Shown here one piece after another: positions 1 through 9,041 of a stretch of 42,144 nt of DNA (position 1 is its first letter; every line of letters starts with the position of its first letter). The DNA lies in NCBI RefSeq assembly GCF_006539685.1, contig NZ_BJNM01000021.1, forward strand, positions 1 through 42,144. Reading direction: 5' to 3'. This DNA is from Gluconobacter oxydans (GTDB lineage: Bacteria; Pseudomonadota; Alphaproteobacteria; Acetobacterales; Acetobacteraceae). Below the pieces are notes generated by a model. The model saw only the letters and a list, made by a program, of their open reading frames with translations, made no database searches and was not told where the DNA came from. The translations under genes and the position numbers were made by a program.

Positions 1-73
1 AGTGATATGGATCAAAAACTGAACCTCCTGACGAAAATGTCAACAGGATCTGTTTTCAATTGTGATGGTGTCA

Positions 74-79
74 TATAAT
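74..79 (+). promoter_or_regulatory. -10 element of the marR promoter
   Basis: A perfect TATAAT hexamer lies 8 bases before the ATG at 88. The -35 region is poor (T-rich, around 51-58). Transcription would begin close to 86, so either the message is nearly leaderless or the ATG at 115, which has GAGG at 100-103, is the true start. Confidence 0.5.
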
Positions 80-87
80 CTATTGCC

Positions 88-597
88 ATGTCAACAGATG
101 AGGTGTCAGCAGAAATGGCTGTTCAGTACGATCCGTCCATTCTTCGGGACAGCAGTTTTCATGACATGGGGCTGACCTTTCATGTCCTGCGACTGTCGAG
201 TCTGTGGCGGGCGCAGCTGGGCCGTCTCCTGCTGCCCGAGGGCATGACGCTCGCGACCATGCGGCCCATGGCGTACCTGATGGTGATGGGAAACGGGATG
301 AAGCAGAGCGATCTGGCGTCCGTCATGGGCGTAGACAGTTCGGCGCTCGTGCGGGTTCTCGATCATCTGGGGCGGGAAGGGCTAATCTCGCGGAAGCCCG
401 ATCCGCAGGACCGTCGCTCCAACCTTCTGGTTCTCACGCAAGCCGGGTGCGAGCGGTGCCGTCAGTTCCACCGCATCGCGGCGGATCTGGAAGCCCGTCT
501 GACCGAGGGACTGCCTTCGGATGCCGTGGCGATGATTCGCAGCCAGCTTGGCATGATGGAAGGGAAATTTTCCCTCTCCGGTTTTTCTTCCCCCTGA
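88..597 (+). CDS. MarR-family transcriptional regulator
   Basis: This 169-residue protein is a winged helix-turn-helix regulator of the MarR type, which usually represses a neighbouring transporter until a phenolic or other small ligand binds. The recognition region is visible at about residues 70-110 (KQSDLASVMGVDSSALVRVL), followed by the wing with DPQDRRSN, the characteristic D-x-R-S/R pattern of the family. It ends 15 bases before a FUSC-type exporter gene on the same strand, so the two are very likely co-transcribed and the exporter is the probable target. The start is uncertain: the ATG at 88 has no ribosome binding site and sits just behind a TATAAT, whereas the in-frame ATG at 115 has GAGG upstream. 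The ligand cannot be read from the sequence. Confidence 0.9.
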   Translation: MSTDEVSAEMAVQYDPSILRDSSFHDMGLTFHVLRLSSLWRAQLGRLLLPEGMTLATMRPMAYLMVMGNGMKQSDLASVMGVDSSALVRVLDHLGREGLISRKPDPQDRRSNLLVLTQAGCERCRQFHRIAADLEARLTEGLPSDAVAMIRSQLGMMEGKFSLSGFSSP

Positions 598-612
598 TTT
601 TCCGGACCTTTC

Positions 613-2784
613 ATGCGCAATCCTTTTCGCCAGCTTCTTTCTTTCGACCGCAACAGCGTGCGGTGGCGGAATTTCGTCTCAACGGCGGCTTTTACGGCCA
701 GGGTTTTCCTGTCCATCGGTATTGCGCTCTTTCTCGCGTTCATGATCCAGCTGGAATCGCCGATGAGTACGGTCACGACCGTCCTGATCGTCGCGAACCC
801 GACCGTGGGTGCTCTGGTCTCCAAAAGCGTTTGGCGCATGACCGGGACGGTGATCGGCGCGGCCCTGAGCACGGCTGTCATGGCCATGTTCGTACAGTCC
901 GCCGTCCTGTATTTCATGGTGCTGTCGGCCTTTGTGGGCCTGGCCTGCATGACGGCAACCTGCCTGCGCTATTTCCGGGCCTATGCGGCGGTTCTGGCAG
1001 GTTACACGATCATCATCGTGGCCGTTCCCGCGTTTGCGCATCCCGAGAATATTTTCATGTCCGCCATGATGCGCGTGTCGGACGTAGCACTTGGGATCGT
1101 GGTGACGGCGGCGGTGTTCATGGTGACATCGCCGCGTCGGCGTCAGGGCACGATGGACGCGCTTTCGGGGGCGTTCCGCGAGACGATCCGCCATGCCCTG
1201 GTGTTTCATGAAGGACTGATGAACCGCTCCGATGCGCAGGATGTTCCGGGTTCGGAACCTGTGGGAACTGAAGGGGCTTTCCGGAGCCTTCCGCAGACAA
1301 TCTATGACGGGCGGCAGCGTCTTCTGGGGCAACTGGCACGGCTCGGACCTGCCATTGAATACGCCGCGACGGACAACCCCGATATTCATGCCGGGGTGCG
1401 GGGATACCGGCTCGCCGTCAGCCGCATGACGGGGCTTGTCGCGTCCTATCATCCGTACTGGCGCAATCTGGGAGTAGCAAATCCGCTCTCTGCGCCTGTT
1501 CATCGTGAGATCCGCGACACGCTGATTCAGCTCCTCGCCCTGACGGAAAGTGCTGGATGGATCGAGCGGCCGCAGGGCGTGCTGGCCTGTCTGGAAGAGG
1601 CGCTCGGGCGGCTTGAGGTTCTGGAGGAAGCGGCGACTTCGCCTGCGGTTCAGGCATCTGTCGATAATGTCCGCGACATTCTTCTTCAGCTTCGTGAGAC
1701 GGTTCTGGACCTGTCCAGCCCGCGCGGCCCGCATGTCCGCGTCCGGGTGCTGCCTTATCTGGAATGGATGTCGGCGATCTATAACGGGCTGCGCGGGATG
1801 CTGATCGCCTTTCTGGCCTGCATGATCTGGTACATCACCTATTTCCCGACAGGGCCGATGATGATCATGTATGTCGTGGCGGCATCGAGCCTGCTGTCCA
1901 CGGCGCCCTCGGCGGCACGGGCCAGTCTTCCAATGGCGATCGGGACGGCGCTGTCGGTTCCGGCCTGCTGGCTGTGCCATATCGCCGCAATTCCACGCGT
2001 GGACGGCTATCCAATGCTCTGGCTGTCGGTCTGTGCCTGCATGCTGCCGGGCGTGTGGCTCCAGTTTCATCCGCGTTACGGCGTGGGGGCGTTCGGCTAC
2101 ACGGTCTTTCTGGCCATGCAACTGATGATAACGAACAGCATGGTTCCCGATGACATCACGCTCATCAACACCTGGCTCGCCATTCTGATGGGCTGTGCGC
2201 TTCTGGTTCTGGTGTTCCGGGTGATCATGCCGGCCGATCAGCGGCTTTATGCCTCACGGCTCGTCATTTCCCTTGGGCGCAGTTTGCAGAGCCTTTCGGC
2301 CCGGCCTGCGGCGAAGGTGCCATCCTGGATGGTGTGGGAAGGGACGCAGATTCAGAAGGTTTCCATCCTGCTCATGCGGTTGTCTCTGGTGGCGTCTCCC
2401 ATCGACCGTCAGGGCTATGTCGATGGTGCGTTTGCCGCCCTGTCCCTCGGGCGTCTGCTGATCCGGCTGCGGCAGGCCGTGGAACCGGCGGGGCTGAATG
2501 CTCGTGAAAGGGAGGCTCTGGATGTGGCGCTTGCGTCCTTCAGGACCCTGCGGCGGGATCCGGTCGGGACGGCTGCGTCTCTTATGGCGGCCGCGGGGTT
2601 GATCGGGGCGGGCGAGGCTTCCGGGATGGAGGGACTGTACCGTGTCCGTCTGGTGTCGTGTCTGGAGCAGAGTGCTCATATCATTGACAGCATTCCGGGT
2701 TTTTTCCATGCGGATGGCCCGTTGCATCTCTGGTATGCCGAGCGGGGACCTGCGACGCTGGTTGCGGTCAATCCTGCGCGGTGA
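613..2784 (+). CDS. FUSC-family membrane exporter (AaeB/YccS-like)
   Basis: This 723-residue inner membrane protein has the two-block layout of fusaric acid resistance/aromatic acid exporter proteins. A first cluster of hydrophobic helices spans about residues 25-180, a long soluble region follows to about 390, and a second helix cluster spans about 393-545 before a C-terminal cytoplasmic domain. Known relatives (AaeB, FusC type) export aromatic carboxylic acids, often with a periplasmic adaptor. No adaptor (HlyD/AaeA-like) gene is beside it, so it may work alone or with a distant partner. It follows the marR-type gene by 15 bases and converges with the GntR gene, leaving 3 bases between stop codons. 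The substrate is not determined. Confidence 0.85.
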   Translation: MRNPFRQLLSFDRNSVRWRNFVSTAAFTARVFLSIGIALFLAFMIQLESPMSTVTTVLIVANPTVGALVSKSVWRMTGTVIGAALSTAVMAMFVQSAVLYFMVLSAFVGLACMTATCLRYFRAYAAVLAGYTIIIVAVPAFAHPENIFMSAMMRVSDVALGIVVTAAVFMVTSPRRRQGTMDALSGAFRETIRHALVFHEGLMNRSDAQDVPGSEPVGTEGAFRSLPQTIYDGRQRLLGQLARLGPAIEYAATDNPDIHAGVRGYRLAVSRMTGLVASYHPYWRNLGVANPLSAPVHREIRDTLIQLLALTESAGWIERPQGVLACLEEALGRLEVLEEAATSPAVQASVDNVRDILLQLRETVLDLSSPRGPHVRVRVLPYLEWMSAIYNGLRGMLIAFLACMIWYITYFPTGPMMIMYVVAASSLLSTAPSAARASLPMAIGTALSVPACWLCHIAAIPRVDGYPMLWLSVCACMLPGVWLQFHPRYGVGAFGYTVFLAMQLMITNSMVPDDITLINTWLAILMGCALLVLVFRVIMPADQRLYASRLVISLGRSLQSLSARPAAKVPSWMVWEGTQIQKVSILLMRLSLVASPIDRQGYVDGAFAALSLGRLLIRLRQAVEPAGLNAREREALDVALASFRTLRRDPVGTAASLMAAAGLIGAGEASGMEGLYRVRLVSCLEQSAHIIDSIPGFFHADGPLHLWYAERGPATLVAVNPAR

Positions 2785-2787
2785 GGA

Positions 2788-3480
2788 TCAGGGCGTTGTC
2801 CGCTCGCGGATGACGTCCAGCGACAGGGACGCGGCTTCGAGAATATGCTGCTTCGTCAGGCGGCCGAGTTCCTCGCCGTCGCGAGCGCGGCAGGCCTGAA
2901 GGATCTGGAAATGTTCGGCGTCGGTGGCGGCTTTCCGCCCCGGCAGTTCCAGATGGGCGCGGATGTAACGGTCGAGCCGGGAATGCAGGTCGTGGATCAT
3001 GCCGTACAGCCTCGGGCGCTGCGCTGCGGCATAGATGGCACCGTGAAATTCCCAGTTCAGACGTCCGGACTGCTCCATCCCCTGGGCGCCGCCTGTTCCG
3101 CTGACAAAGGCCTCATAGGCGTCCTCGATCCGCGCCAGATCGACACGGGTGAGGGATGTCATGACCAACCCCGCTGCCATGCTTTCCAACGAGGCGCGAA
3201 TGTCCGAATATTCCAGAATGTCCGCCTCGCTCAGCCCTGTGACCACGGCGCCGCGATGGGGCAGGAAAGCGATCAACCCTTCCGCCTCAAGCTGTTTGAG
3301 AGCCTCGCGGACCGGGATGGTGGAGACGCCGAAATTGCGGGCAAGCTCCGACTGTCGCATCGGCTGACCGTCAGTCAGGATACCCTCTGTGATGGCACGG
3401 CGCAGGGCGTCCGCAATTTCGAGCGAGGCCGAGCCGCTTTTCGTATCAACAGGTGTAAACTTCGGCTCGGCAGCGCGCAT
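2788..3480 (-). CDS. GntR-family (FCD domain) transcriptional regulator
   Basis: This 230-residue regulator has an N-terminal winged helix of the GntR type (QSELARNFGVSTIPVREALK and then LEAEGLI) and an all-helical FCD ligand domain in the second half, as in the FadR subfamily. Such proteins sense carboxylic or amino acids. I chose the ATG at 3480, just before the conserved helix. An in-frame ATG at 3537, 14 bases after the putA stop, would give 249 residues, and neither start has a convincing ribosome binding site. The gene lies directly downstream of putA on the same strand, so it is probably co-transcribed and a plausible regulator of proline catabolism, particularly because this PutA lacks its own DNA-binding domain. 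That role is inferred from position. Confidence 0.88.
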   Translation of the reverse strand: MRAAEPKFTPVDTKSGSASLEIADALRRAITEGILTDGQPMRQSELARNFGVSTIPVREALKQLEAEGLIAFLPHRGAVVTGLSEADILEYSDIRASLESMAAGLVMTSLTRVDLARIEDAYEAFVSGTGGAQGMEQSGRLNWEFHGAIYAAAQRPRLYGMIHDLHSRLDRYIRAHLELPGRKAATDAEHFQILQACRARDGEELGRLTKQHILEAASLSLDVIRERTTP

Positions 3481-3551
3481 GGGGTCGTCCGTCAGTTGGG
3501 GGGCAGTCCTCTTAGCATGGCCGGCGCGAACGGCCATGCCGGACAGGACCG

Positions 3552-6500
3552 TTATCCGATGGTCATCAGGCTGGCATTGCCGCCCGCGGCCGTTGTGTTC
3601 GTGCTGACGACCTTTTCCTGAAGCACCCATTCAGGCCGGATCGGGCTTTTCGCGTCAAGCATGTAAAGCTGGACGATCATGCCCGAACGCGACAGGGCTG
3701 CACGGGCCTGTTCCGCCATCTGCTTTTCTTCCGGAGATGCAAGGATCGTCCGGCATCCTGCAACACGCCCACCCTGCGTGCGGCGGATATGCAGCGCAAG
3801 CGCATCGGGAAGGTCGGAAACCCAGTCCGAAGCCACATTCGGTCCCTGAACGAAGGCCGTGTTTCCACCGCTCAGGGCAAGGCCCACGGCGCGAAGCATG
3901 GTCTCGCGGTCGCTGGCGACGCACAGGACGGCGCCACGCGGCAGAAGCTGATACAGGTTGGTCTCGCCGACCGGGCCGGGCAGTTCGCGCGTGGTGCCGC
4001 ACATGCCGTGCTGCATGGCGTCCACGATTGTCTGATAGAGCGGGAAGCTTGTCCGCATCAGCCAGGACAGGAAGAGCCGTGCGGGCTCTGGCAGTTCCTG
4101 GTTTTCCCAGTCCGTATGGGCCGGGGCGGTGCTCATCAGGCGACGCAGGATCAGCGGACCACCGGCTTTTGGCCCCGTACCCGACAGCTTTTCGCCGCCA
4201 AAAGGCTGACTACCCACAACCGCGCCGACCATGTTGCGGTTGACGTAGAGGTTCCCGGCCTCGATGCGCGAGGTGACATGCGCCATGCGGCTTTCGATCC
4301 TTGTGTGCAGACCGAAAGTCAGGCCGTAGCCGGACTGGTTGATCGCGTTGATCAGGGCCTCGAAGCCGCTGGCCTCAAAGCGCAGGACATGCAGGACCGG
4401 CCCGAAGACTTCGCCCTTGAGGTCCGCCAGACTGTCGATCTCGATGATCGTCGGGGCGATGAATGTGCCGTTCGATGTGGTGTCCGGAAGGGGAAGGGAC
4501 CAGACAGCACGGTTCTGCGCGCGGGATGCGTCGATATAGGTCTGGATGCCGGATTGGGCTTCAGCGGAAATGACCGGGCCGACATCCGTGTGCAGTTCGG
4601 CCGGATTGCCCACGCGCAGTTCTTCGACCGCACCACGGAGCATGGTCAGGACGCGATCGGCGCAGTCTTCCTGGACGCACAGGACGCGCAGGGCGGAGCA
4701 GCGCTGGCCGGCACTGTCGAAGGCCGAGACCAGAACATCCGCGACCACCTGTTCGGTCAGGGCGGAGCTGTCCACGATCATGGCGTTCTGGCCGCCGGTC
4801 TCGGCTACGAACGGAACGGGTTGCCCGTCTGCGCCGGTCCGGCTGGTCAGAGTGCTGGCGATCAGGCCGGCCACGGCGGTGGAGCCGGTGAACATCACGC
4901 CAGAAATCCGCGGATCGGCCACAAGGGCCGCGCCGGTTTCGCCCGCACCTGGCACAAGCCGGAGGGCGTTTTCCGGCACGCCCGCTTCGCGCAGAAGGGC
5001 GACGGCGCGCAGGGCGATGAACGGTGTTTCCTCGGCCGGTTTTGCGACGACCGTATTGCCAGCCGCCAGTGCGACCGAAATCTGTCCCAGGAAAATGGCG
5101 AGGGGGAAGTTCCACGGGCTGATACAGGCGACAACGCCGAGCGGCGCGCTGCTACCGGCCTGGGCCGTTTCGCGGGCCTGAACGGCGTAATACCGCAGGA
5201 AATCAACGGCTTCGCGAACTTCAGAGAGCGCATTGGCATAGGACTTGCCCGCTTCGCGAACCAGAAGGGCCATCAGTTCGCTCTGATGCTCTTCCAGCAG
5301 ATCCGCTGCGCGATCGAGCTTGGTGCTTCGTGCGTCGGCGGAAAGAGCCGCCCATGCTGCGCCTTCGCTTTCGGCGGCATCAATGGCCTTGCGGACATCC
5401 TCTTCGGTTCCGAAACGGACACTGCCGATCCTGTCCAAATGGTTGGCCGGATTGCGGATTTCCTGCGTCTCACCCGAGCAGGACAGGTCCTCCAGCGTCT
5501 GTTTTTCGGAGGCGCAGACGGCTTCGGCCAGGGCCGTGACGGTGTGTTCGTCGGTCAGATCCAGACCGCGGGAATTGGTGCGTTCGGGCACGAACAGGTC
5601 CTTCGGCAGGGCAATGGCCGGATGCGAGGCGCCCGGAGGCTGGACGGCTTTTGCGAGCGCGACCGGATCGGCGATCAGGGTCTCGATGGGAAGGCTCTCA
5701 TCGCCGATCTGGTTGACGAACGACGAATTGGCGCCGTTTTCCAGCAGGCGGCGCACCAGATAGGCCAGCAGCGTCTCATGCGAGCCGACCGGGGCGTAGA
5801 CCCGGCACGGGCGGTTGAGCTTCTGCGGGCCGACAACTTCGTTGTAGAGCGTCTCGCCCATGCCGTGCAGGCACTGGAACTCGTAGTCGCCGATCTGGAA
5901 GTTCAGACCCGCCAGCGTGTAGATCGTGGCCAGCGTGCGGGCGTTATGGGTCGCGAACTGTGGGAAGACGACATCGCGCGCCGCGAGGAGTTTTTTCGCG
6001 CAGGCGATATAGCTGACATCCGTGTAGCATTTGCGCGTGTAGACCGGGAAATCCGTCTGGCCTTCGACCTGCGCTTTCTTGATTTCGCTGTCCCAGTACG
6101 CGCCCTTCACCAGACGGATCATGAGGCGATGTCCGCTGCGGCGGCCGAGGTCGATCAGATAGTCCAGAACCTTGGGTGCACGGCGTCCATAAGCCTGCAC
6201 GACGATGCCGATGCCGTTCCAGCCGTCCAGTTCCGGGCAGTGGCACAAATCTTCGATCAGATCGAGCGAGAGGTCCAGACGTTCGCTCTCTTCGGCGTCG
6301 ATATTGATGCCGATGTCATAGCGGCGGGCCTGAATGACCAGGTCCTTCAGCGTTTGGCCGAGTTCTTTCAGCACACGCTCGCGCTGGGCGAAGGCATAGC
6401 GCGGGTGCAGGGCCGAGAGCTTGATGGAAATCCCGGCTTTTTCATAGACATTCGCACCGCGCGCGGTCTGGCCGATCACGTCGATCGCGCGCTCGTAGTC

Positions 6501-7160
6501 ACGGCGGTAGCGCAGGGCGTCCGCTTCCGTCATCGCCGCTTCGCCGAGCATGTCGTAGGAATATTTGAAGCCGCGCTCTTCGGGTTCCGTGCTGACCTTG
6601 CGGGCTTCCTCGATGGTTTCGCCGATGACGAACTGCTCGCCCATCATGCGCATGGCGATGTCGAGCGCACGGCGGACCAGCGGCTGCCCGCCACGTCCGA
6701 CGAGGCGGAACAGCGCGGCAGCCAGTCCTTCATCCGTGTCGTTGGTCAGCTTGCCCGTCAGCATCAGCCCCCACGAGGCCGCATTCACGAAAACGGATTT
6801 TTTGCCGCCGACATGGGACAGCCAGTCCCCCGTGCCGATCCGGTCGCGGATCAGGGCGTCGCGTGTTGCGGCATCCGGAATACGCAGGAGTGCCTCGGCC
6901 AGACACATCAGGGAGACGCCCTCGGCGGAGGATAGCGAGAATTCCTGCACGAGTGCTTCGACGCCGCCCGGACGACGCTGCGTCCGCAGCGTACGGGTCA
7001 GATGGCGGGCGACGTCAAACGTGTTCTGCTGTTCCGTTTCGGTCAGCGTGGCCTGTTCGATCAGGGGAAGGATGCATTCCGCTTCGGGCCTGCGCATGTC
7101 TGCGGCGATGGCCTGACGAAGGGAGGAGCGGACAGGATAGGACGGCACAAAAGTTGACAT
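3552..7160 (-). CDS. putA: Bifunctional proline dehydrogenase / L-glutamate gamma-semialdehyde dehydrogenase
   Basis: PutA oxidises proline to pyrroline-5-carboxylate with FAD, then to glutamate with NAD+. The 1202-residue product begins with an alpha-helical region and the proline dehydrogenase barrel (KGAYWDSEIKKAQ near residue 350; RRLLENGANSSFVNQ near 477). The aldehyde dehydrogenase half carries the glutamate of FVAETGGQNA (about 787) and the catalytic cysteine of SAGQRCSAL (about 820). A tail of more than 150 residues after the dehydrogenase matches the extra C-terminal domain of long PutAs. There is no ribbon-helix-helix DNA-binding segment at the N-terminus, unlike the E. coli protein, so it should not autorepress. 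The ATG at 7160 was chosen because GAGG lies about 10 bases upstream and the conserved N-terminus starts there. A GntR gene follows downstream. Confidence 0.97.
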   Translation of the reverse strand: MSTFVPSYPVRSSLRQAIAADMRRPEAECILPLIEQATLTETEQQNTFDVARHLTRTLRTQRRPGGVEALVQEFSLSSAEGVSLMCLAEALLRIPDAATRDALIRDRIGTGDWLSHVGGKKSVFVNAASWGLMLTGKLTNDTDEGLAAALFRLVGRGGQPLVRRALDIAMRMMGEQFVIGETIEEARKVSTEPEERGFKYSYDMLGEAAMTEADALRYRRDYERAIDVIGQTARGANVYEKAGISIKLSALHPRYAFAQRERVLKELGQTLKDLVIQARRYDIGINIDAEESERLDLSLDLIEDLCHCPELDGWNGIGIVVQAYGRRAPKVLDYLIDLGRRSGHRLMIRLVKGAYWDSEIKKAQVEGQTDFPVYTRKCYTDVSYIACAKKLLAARDVVFPQFATHNARTLATIYTLAGLNFQIGDYEFQCLHGMGETLYNEVVGPQKLNRPCRVYAPVGSHETLLAYLVRRLLENGANSSFVNQIGDESLPIETLIADPVALAKAVQPPGASHPAIALPKDLFVPERTNSRGLDLTDEHTVTALAEAVCASEKQTLEDLSCSGETQEIRNPANHLDRIGSVRFGTEEDVRKAIDAAESEGAAWAALSADARSTKLDRAADLLEEHQSELMALLVREAGKSYANALSEVREAVDFLRYYAVQARETAQAGSSAPLGVVACISPWNFPLAIFLGQISVALAAGNTVVAKPAEETPFIALRAVALLREAGVPENALRLVPGAGETGAALVADPRISGVMFTGSTAVAGLIASTLTSRTGADGQPVPFVAETGGQNAMIVDSSALTEQVVADVLVSAFDSAGQRCSALRVLCVQEDCADRVLTMLRGAVEELRVGNPAELHTDVGPVISAEAQSGIQTYIDASRAQNRAVWSLPLPDTTSNGTFIAPTIIEIDSLADLKGEVFGPVLHVLRFEASGFEALINAINQSGYGLTFGLHTRIESRMAHVTSRIEAGNLYVNRNMVGAVVGSQPFGGEKLSGTGPKAGGPLILRRLMSTAPAHTDWENQELPEPARLFLSWLMRTSFPLYQTIVDAMQHGMCGTTRELPGPVGETNLYQLLPRGAVLCVASDRETMLRAVGLALSGGNTAFVQGPNVASDWVSDLPDALALHIRRTQGGRVAGCRTILASPEEKQMAEQARAALSRSGMIVQLYMLDAKSPIRPEWVLQEKVVSTNTTAAGGNASLMTIG

Positions 7161-7200
7161 GGACTCAGCCTCGGACACGACACTCGGTCTGAGTCCTATA

Positions 7201-7212
7201 ATCATATACGAT
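7201..7212. promoter_or_regulatory. Candidate GntR-type operator upstream of putA
   Basis: ATCATATACGAT is a 10-of-12 inverted repeat centred about 46 bases before the putA ATG. Its AT(C/T)-GTATAT-GAT form resembles sites bound by FCD-type GntR regulators. The adjacent GntR gene is the obvious candidate to bind it. No experiment or second copy supports this. Confidence 0.35.
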
Positions 7213-7243
7213 CCTGAGTAAAATATATGAAATGATGGTCAGA

Positions 7244-8263
7244 TCATTTTTGTGGCGTATCTTTGCATCCGAAACGTTCGTGCCATGTCGGGAGGGCGCT
7301 ACCACCGGGAAGAGGGGACGCCTCATACACGCCCCGGGCGATGGCGCGGGCTGTGACCTGCGTGGCGGCATGGAGGATTTCGGTCCATTCCTGACCCAGG
7401 GGAGCTGGCTTTTCGCAGGTCGAGACCCCGATCATGGCGTCTCCATCCAGCGGCAGGTGGGCTGGAAACACGCCGCGTGCCACGCCGTCCTGCGCCAGAA
7501 TGGCGAGACGTTTGGCCTGTGTTTTGGTGAGGGTGGCGTCCGTGGCGATAAGGCCGATCGTGGTGCCGGTGACGGAGGCCCATTTGGAACGCAGGCGTAA
7601 ATCCTCAGTGCTGAGATGCGCCGGCATACCCAGACCGCCGAATTCGTCTCCCTGCTCGAAAGGCGCGCTCCAGAAATGCGGCCCGTCGCCGATTGTGGCC
7701 GTTCCGACGGCATTGACGGCGACCAGTGCGGCCACTCGGTGCCCGGCGGGTGTGATCGCGCTCGCTGAACCCAGCCCCCCGCGCAGTATGGCGGTTGTCG
7801 CGCCTGTTCCTGCGCCAGCCGTGCCCAGTGTGAAAGCTCCGCTTCGGGCGCTGGTCGCGGCCTGATGGCCCATTTCGGCATAGGGCGAATAGCGGCCCCA
7901 TGTCGTCTGTCCGCCCGCAGGAAGGTCGTAAAGACTGGCCTGCACTACGATGGGGACGCGGATGGTGCCCGGCGGCAAAGGTGCGTTGCCGAACTGCTTG
8001 CGCAGCCAGGCCTGAACCCCGGTTGTCGCGTCCAGCCCATAGGTCGAGCCGCCTGACAGGAGGACCGCATGGATATGCCCGACCATGTTTTCCGGTTCCA
8101 GCAGCGCGGTTTCCCGCAGGGCCGGTGCGCCGCCCGGGAAACTGCCGGAGGCGATGACGGGGCGATCGAACAGGATCGCTGTCACGCCCGTGCGCAGGGT
8201 TAGATCCTGGCTATGGCCGACGCGGATGCCGGGAATGTCGGTAAGGAGGTTCAGGCTGGTCAT
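7244..8263 (-). CDS. P1 family (S58, DmpA-like) peptidase
   Basis: This 339-residue protein belongs to the S58 family of self-cleaving N-terminal nucleophile peptidases, whose best known member DmpA is an L-aminopeptidase/D-esterase. Family landmarks are visible: NLLTDIPGIRVGH at the start, LLSGGSTYGLDA, a glycine-rich GATTAILRGGLGSAS, ALVAVNAVG, then GTTIGLIATDATLTK and LDGDAMIG. By comparison with DmpA, self-cleavage would be expected before the threonine of GTTIG, making it the nucleophile (inferred). I moved the start to the ATG at 8263, which has GAGGCG just upstream and lies 13 bases after the ABC ATPase stop. It is therefore the last gene of the peptide-import operon and probably hydrolyses imported peptides. 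No signal peptide is evident. Confidence 0.9.
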   Translation of the reverse strand: MTSLNLLTDIPGIRVGHSQDLTLRTGVTAILFDRPVIASGSFPGGAPALRETALLEPENMVGHIHAVLLSGGSTYGLDATTGVQAWLRKQFGNAPLPPGTIRVPIVVQASLYDLPAGGQTTWGRYSPYAEMGHQAATSARSGAFTLGTAGAGTGATTAILRGGLGSASAITPAGHRVAALVAVNAVGTATIGDGPHFWSAPFEQGDEFGGLGMPAHLSTEDLRLRSKWASVTGTTIGLIATDATLTKTQAKRLAILAQDGVARGVFPAHLPLDGDAMIGVSTCEKPAPLGQEWTEILHAATQVTARAIARGVYEASPLPGGSALPTWHERFGCKDTPQK

Positions 8264-8276
8264 GACGCCTCGCGGG

Positions 8277-9041
8277 TCAGTAGGTGTTTTCAAGAAGCGC
8301 CTTCGTGGCGGGCTGGGTGGGCGTATCCAGAATATCGGATGCCGGGCCGGATTCCACGATCCGACCCTGATCCAGAACGGCGATATGATGCGACAGATGG
8401 CGGATGACGGCCAGATCGTGACTGACGAAAACATAAGACAGTCCATGCTGCTTCTGAAGATCGAGCAGCAGGTTCAGGACGATGGCCTGTGTGGACACAT
8501 CCAGCGCCGAGACGGCTTCATCGGCGATGATGACGGAAGGGCGTGTAATCAGGGCGCGGGCGATGGCGATCCGCTGCTTCTGGCCGCCGGAAAAGGCTCT
8601 CGGGTAGCGGCTGGTGATATCGTCGGAAAGTCCGACGTTCTGGAGGGCTGTGCGGATGCGGGCGTCCCGATCCGGGACGGGACCCAGCGCTTCCCCCACA
8701 ATATCACCGACCGTCTGACGTGGATCGAGCGCGCCAGCCGGGTCCTGAAAGATCATCTGGATCGCGGGACGGATTTTCTTCCGCGCGGCTTCTGATGCGG
8801 TCACGAAATCCTGCCCCTGATACAGGATCTGCCCTTCATCGGGCGCGATCAGGCCGCTGAGGATACGGCACAGGGTGGATTTTCCGCTTCCCGAGGCCCC
8901 GACGATCCCGAGCGTCTGGCCTGCCTGCAGATCAAGGCTGATATTTTTCAGAATGGGTGGGCGTGCAGATCGCGTGAAGGAGAAACCCTGCCGGCCTGTC
9001 CTCCCATACGTCACATTCCGGGCTTGAAGGATCGGGGTCAT
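8277..9041 (-). CDS. Oligopeptide ABC transporter ATP-binding protein (DppF/OppF-like)
   Basis: This 254-residue ATPase is one of two that power the peptide importer encoded upstream. It has Walker A GASGSGKST at 48-56, the Q-loop FQDPAGALDPRQ, the signature FSGGQKQR and Walker B with VIIADEAVSALD, the alanine/valine variant common in this family. The LDPRQ-type sequence after the Q-loop is typical of Dpp/Opp ATPases. Its ATG overlaps the stop of this operon's other ATPase gene by 4 bases (ATGA). At 254 residues it is short for DppF/OppF and lacks most of the C-terminal extension with the cysteine motif seen in iron-sulfur-containing relatives. Confidence 0.93.
   Translation of the reverse strand: MTPILQARNVTYGRTGRQGFSFTRSARPPILKNISLDLQAGQTLGIVGASGSGKSTLCRILSGLIAPDEGQILYQGQDFVTASEAARKKIRPAIQMIFQDPAGALDPRQTVGDIVGEALGPVPDRDARIRTALQNVGLSDDITSRYPRAFSGGQKQRIAIARALITRPSVIIADEAVSALDVSTQAIVLNLLLDLQKQHGLSYVFVSHDLAVIRHLSHHIAVLDQGRIVESGPASDILDTPTQPATKALLENTY

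Noticed and set aside
679-2121. 480-codon frame opposite the FUSC exporter
   Set aside because: Rich in H, R and Q as antisense of hydrophobic codons; the membrane-protein frame is real.
3789-6935. 1048-codon open frame on the strand opposite putA
   Set aside because: PutA is certain on the other strand. Long antisense frames arise from GC-rich codon use; this one has no ribosome binding site, no domain and a composition rich in G, A, R and Q without pattern.
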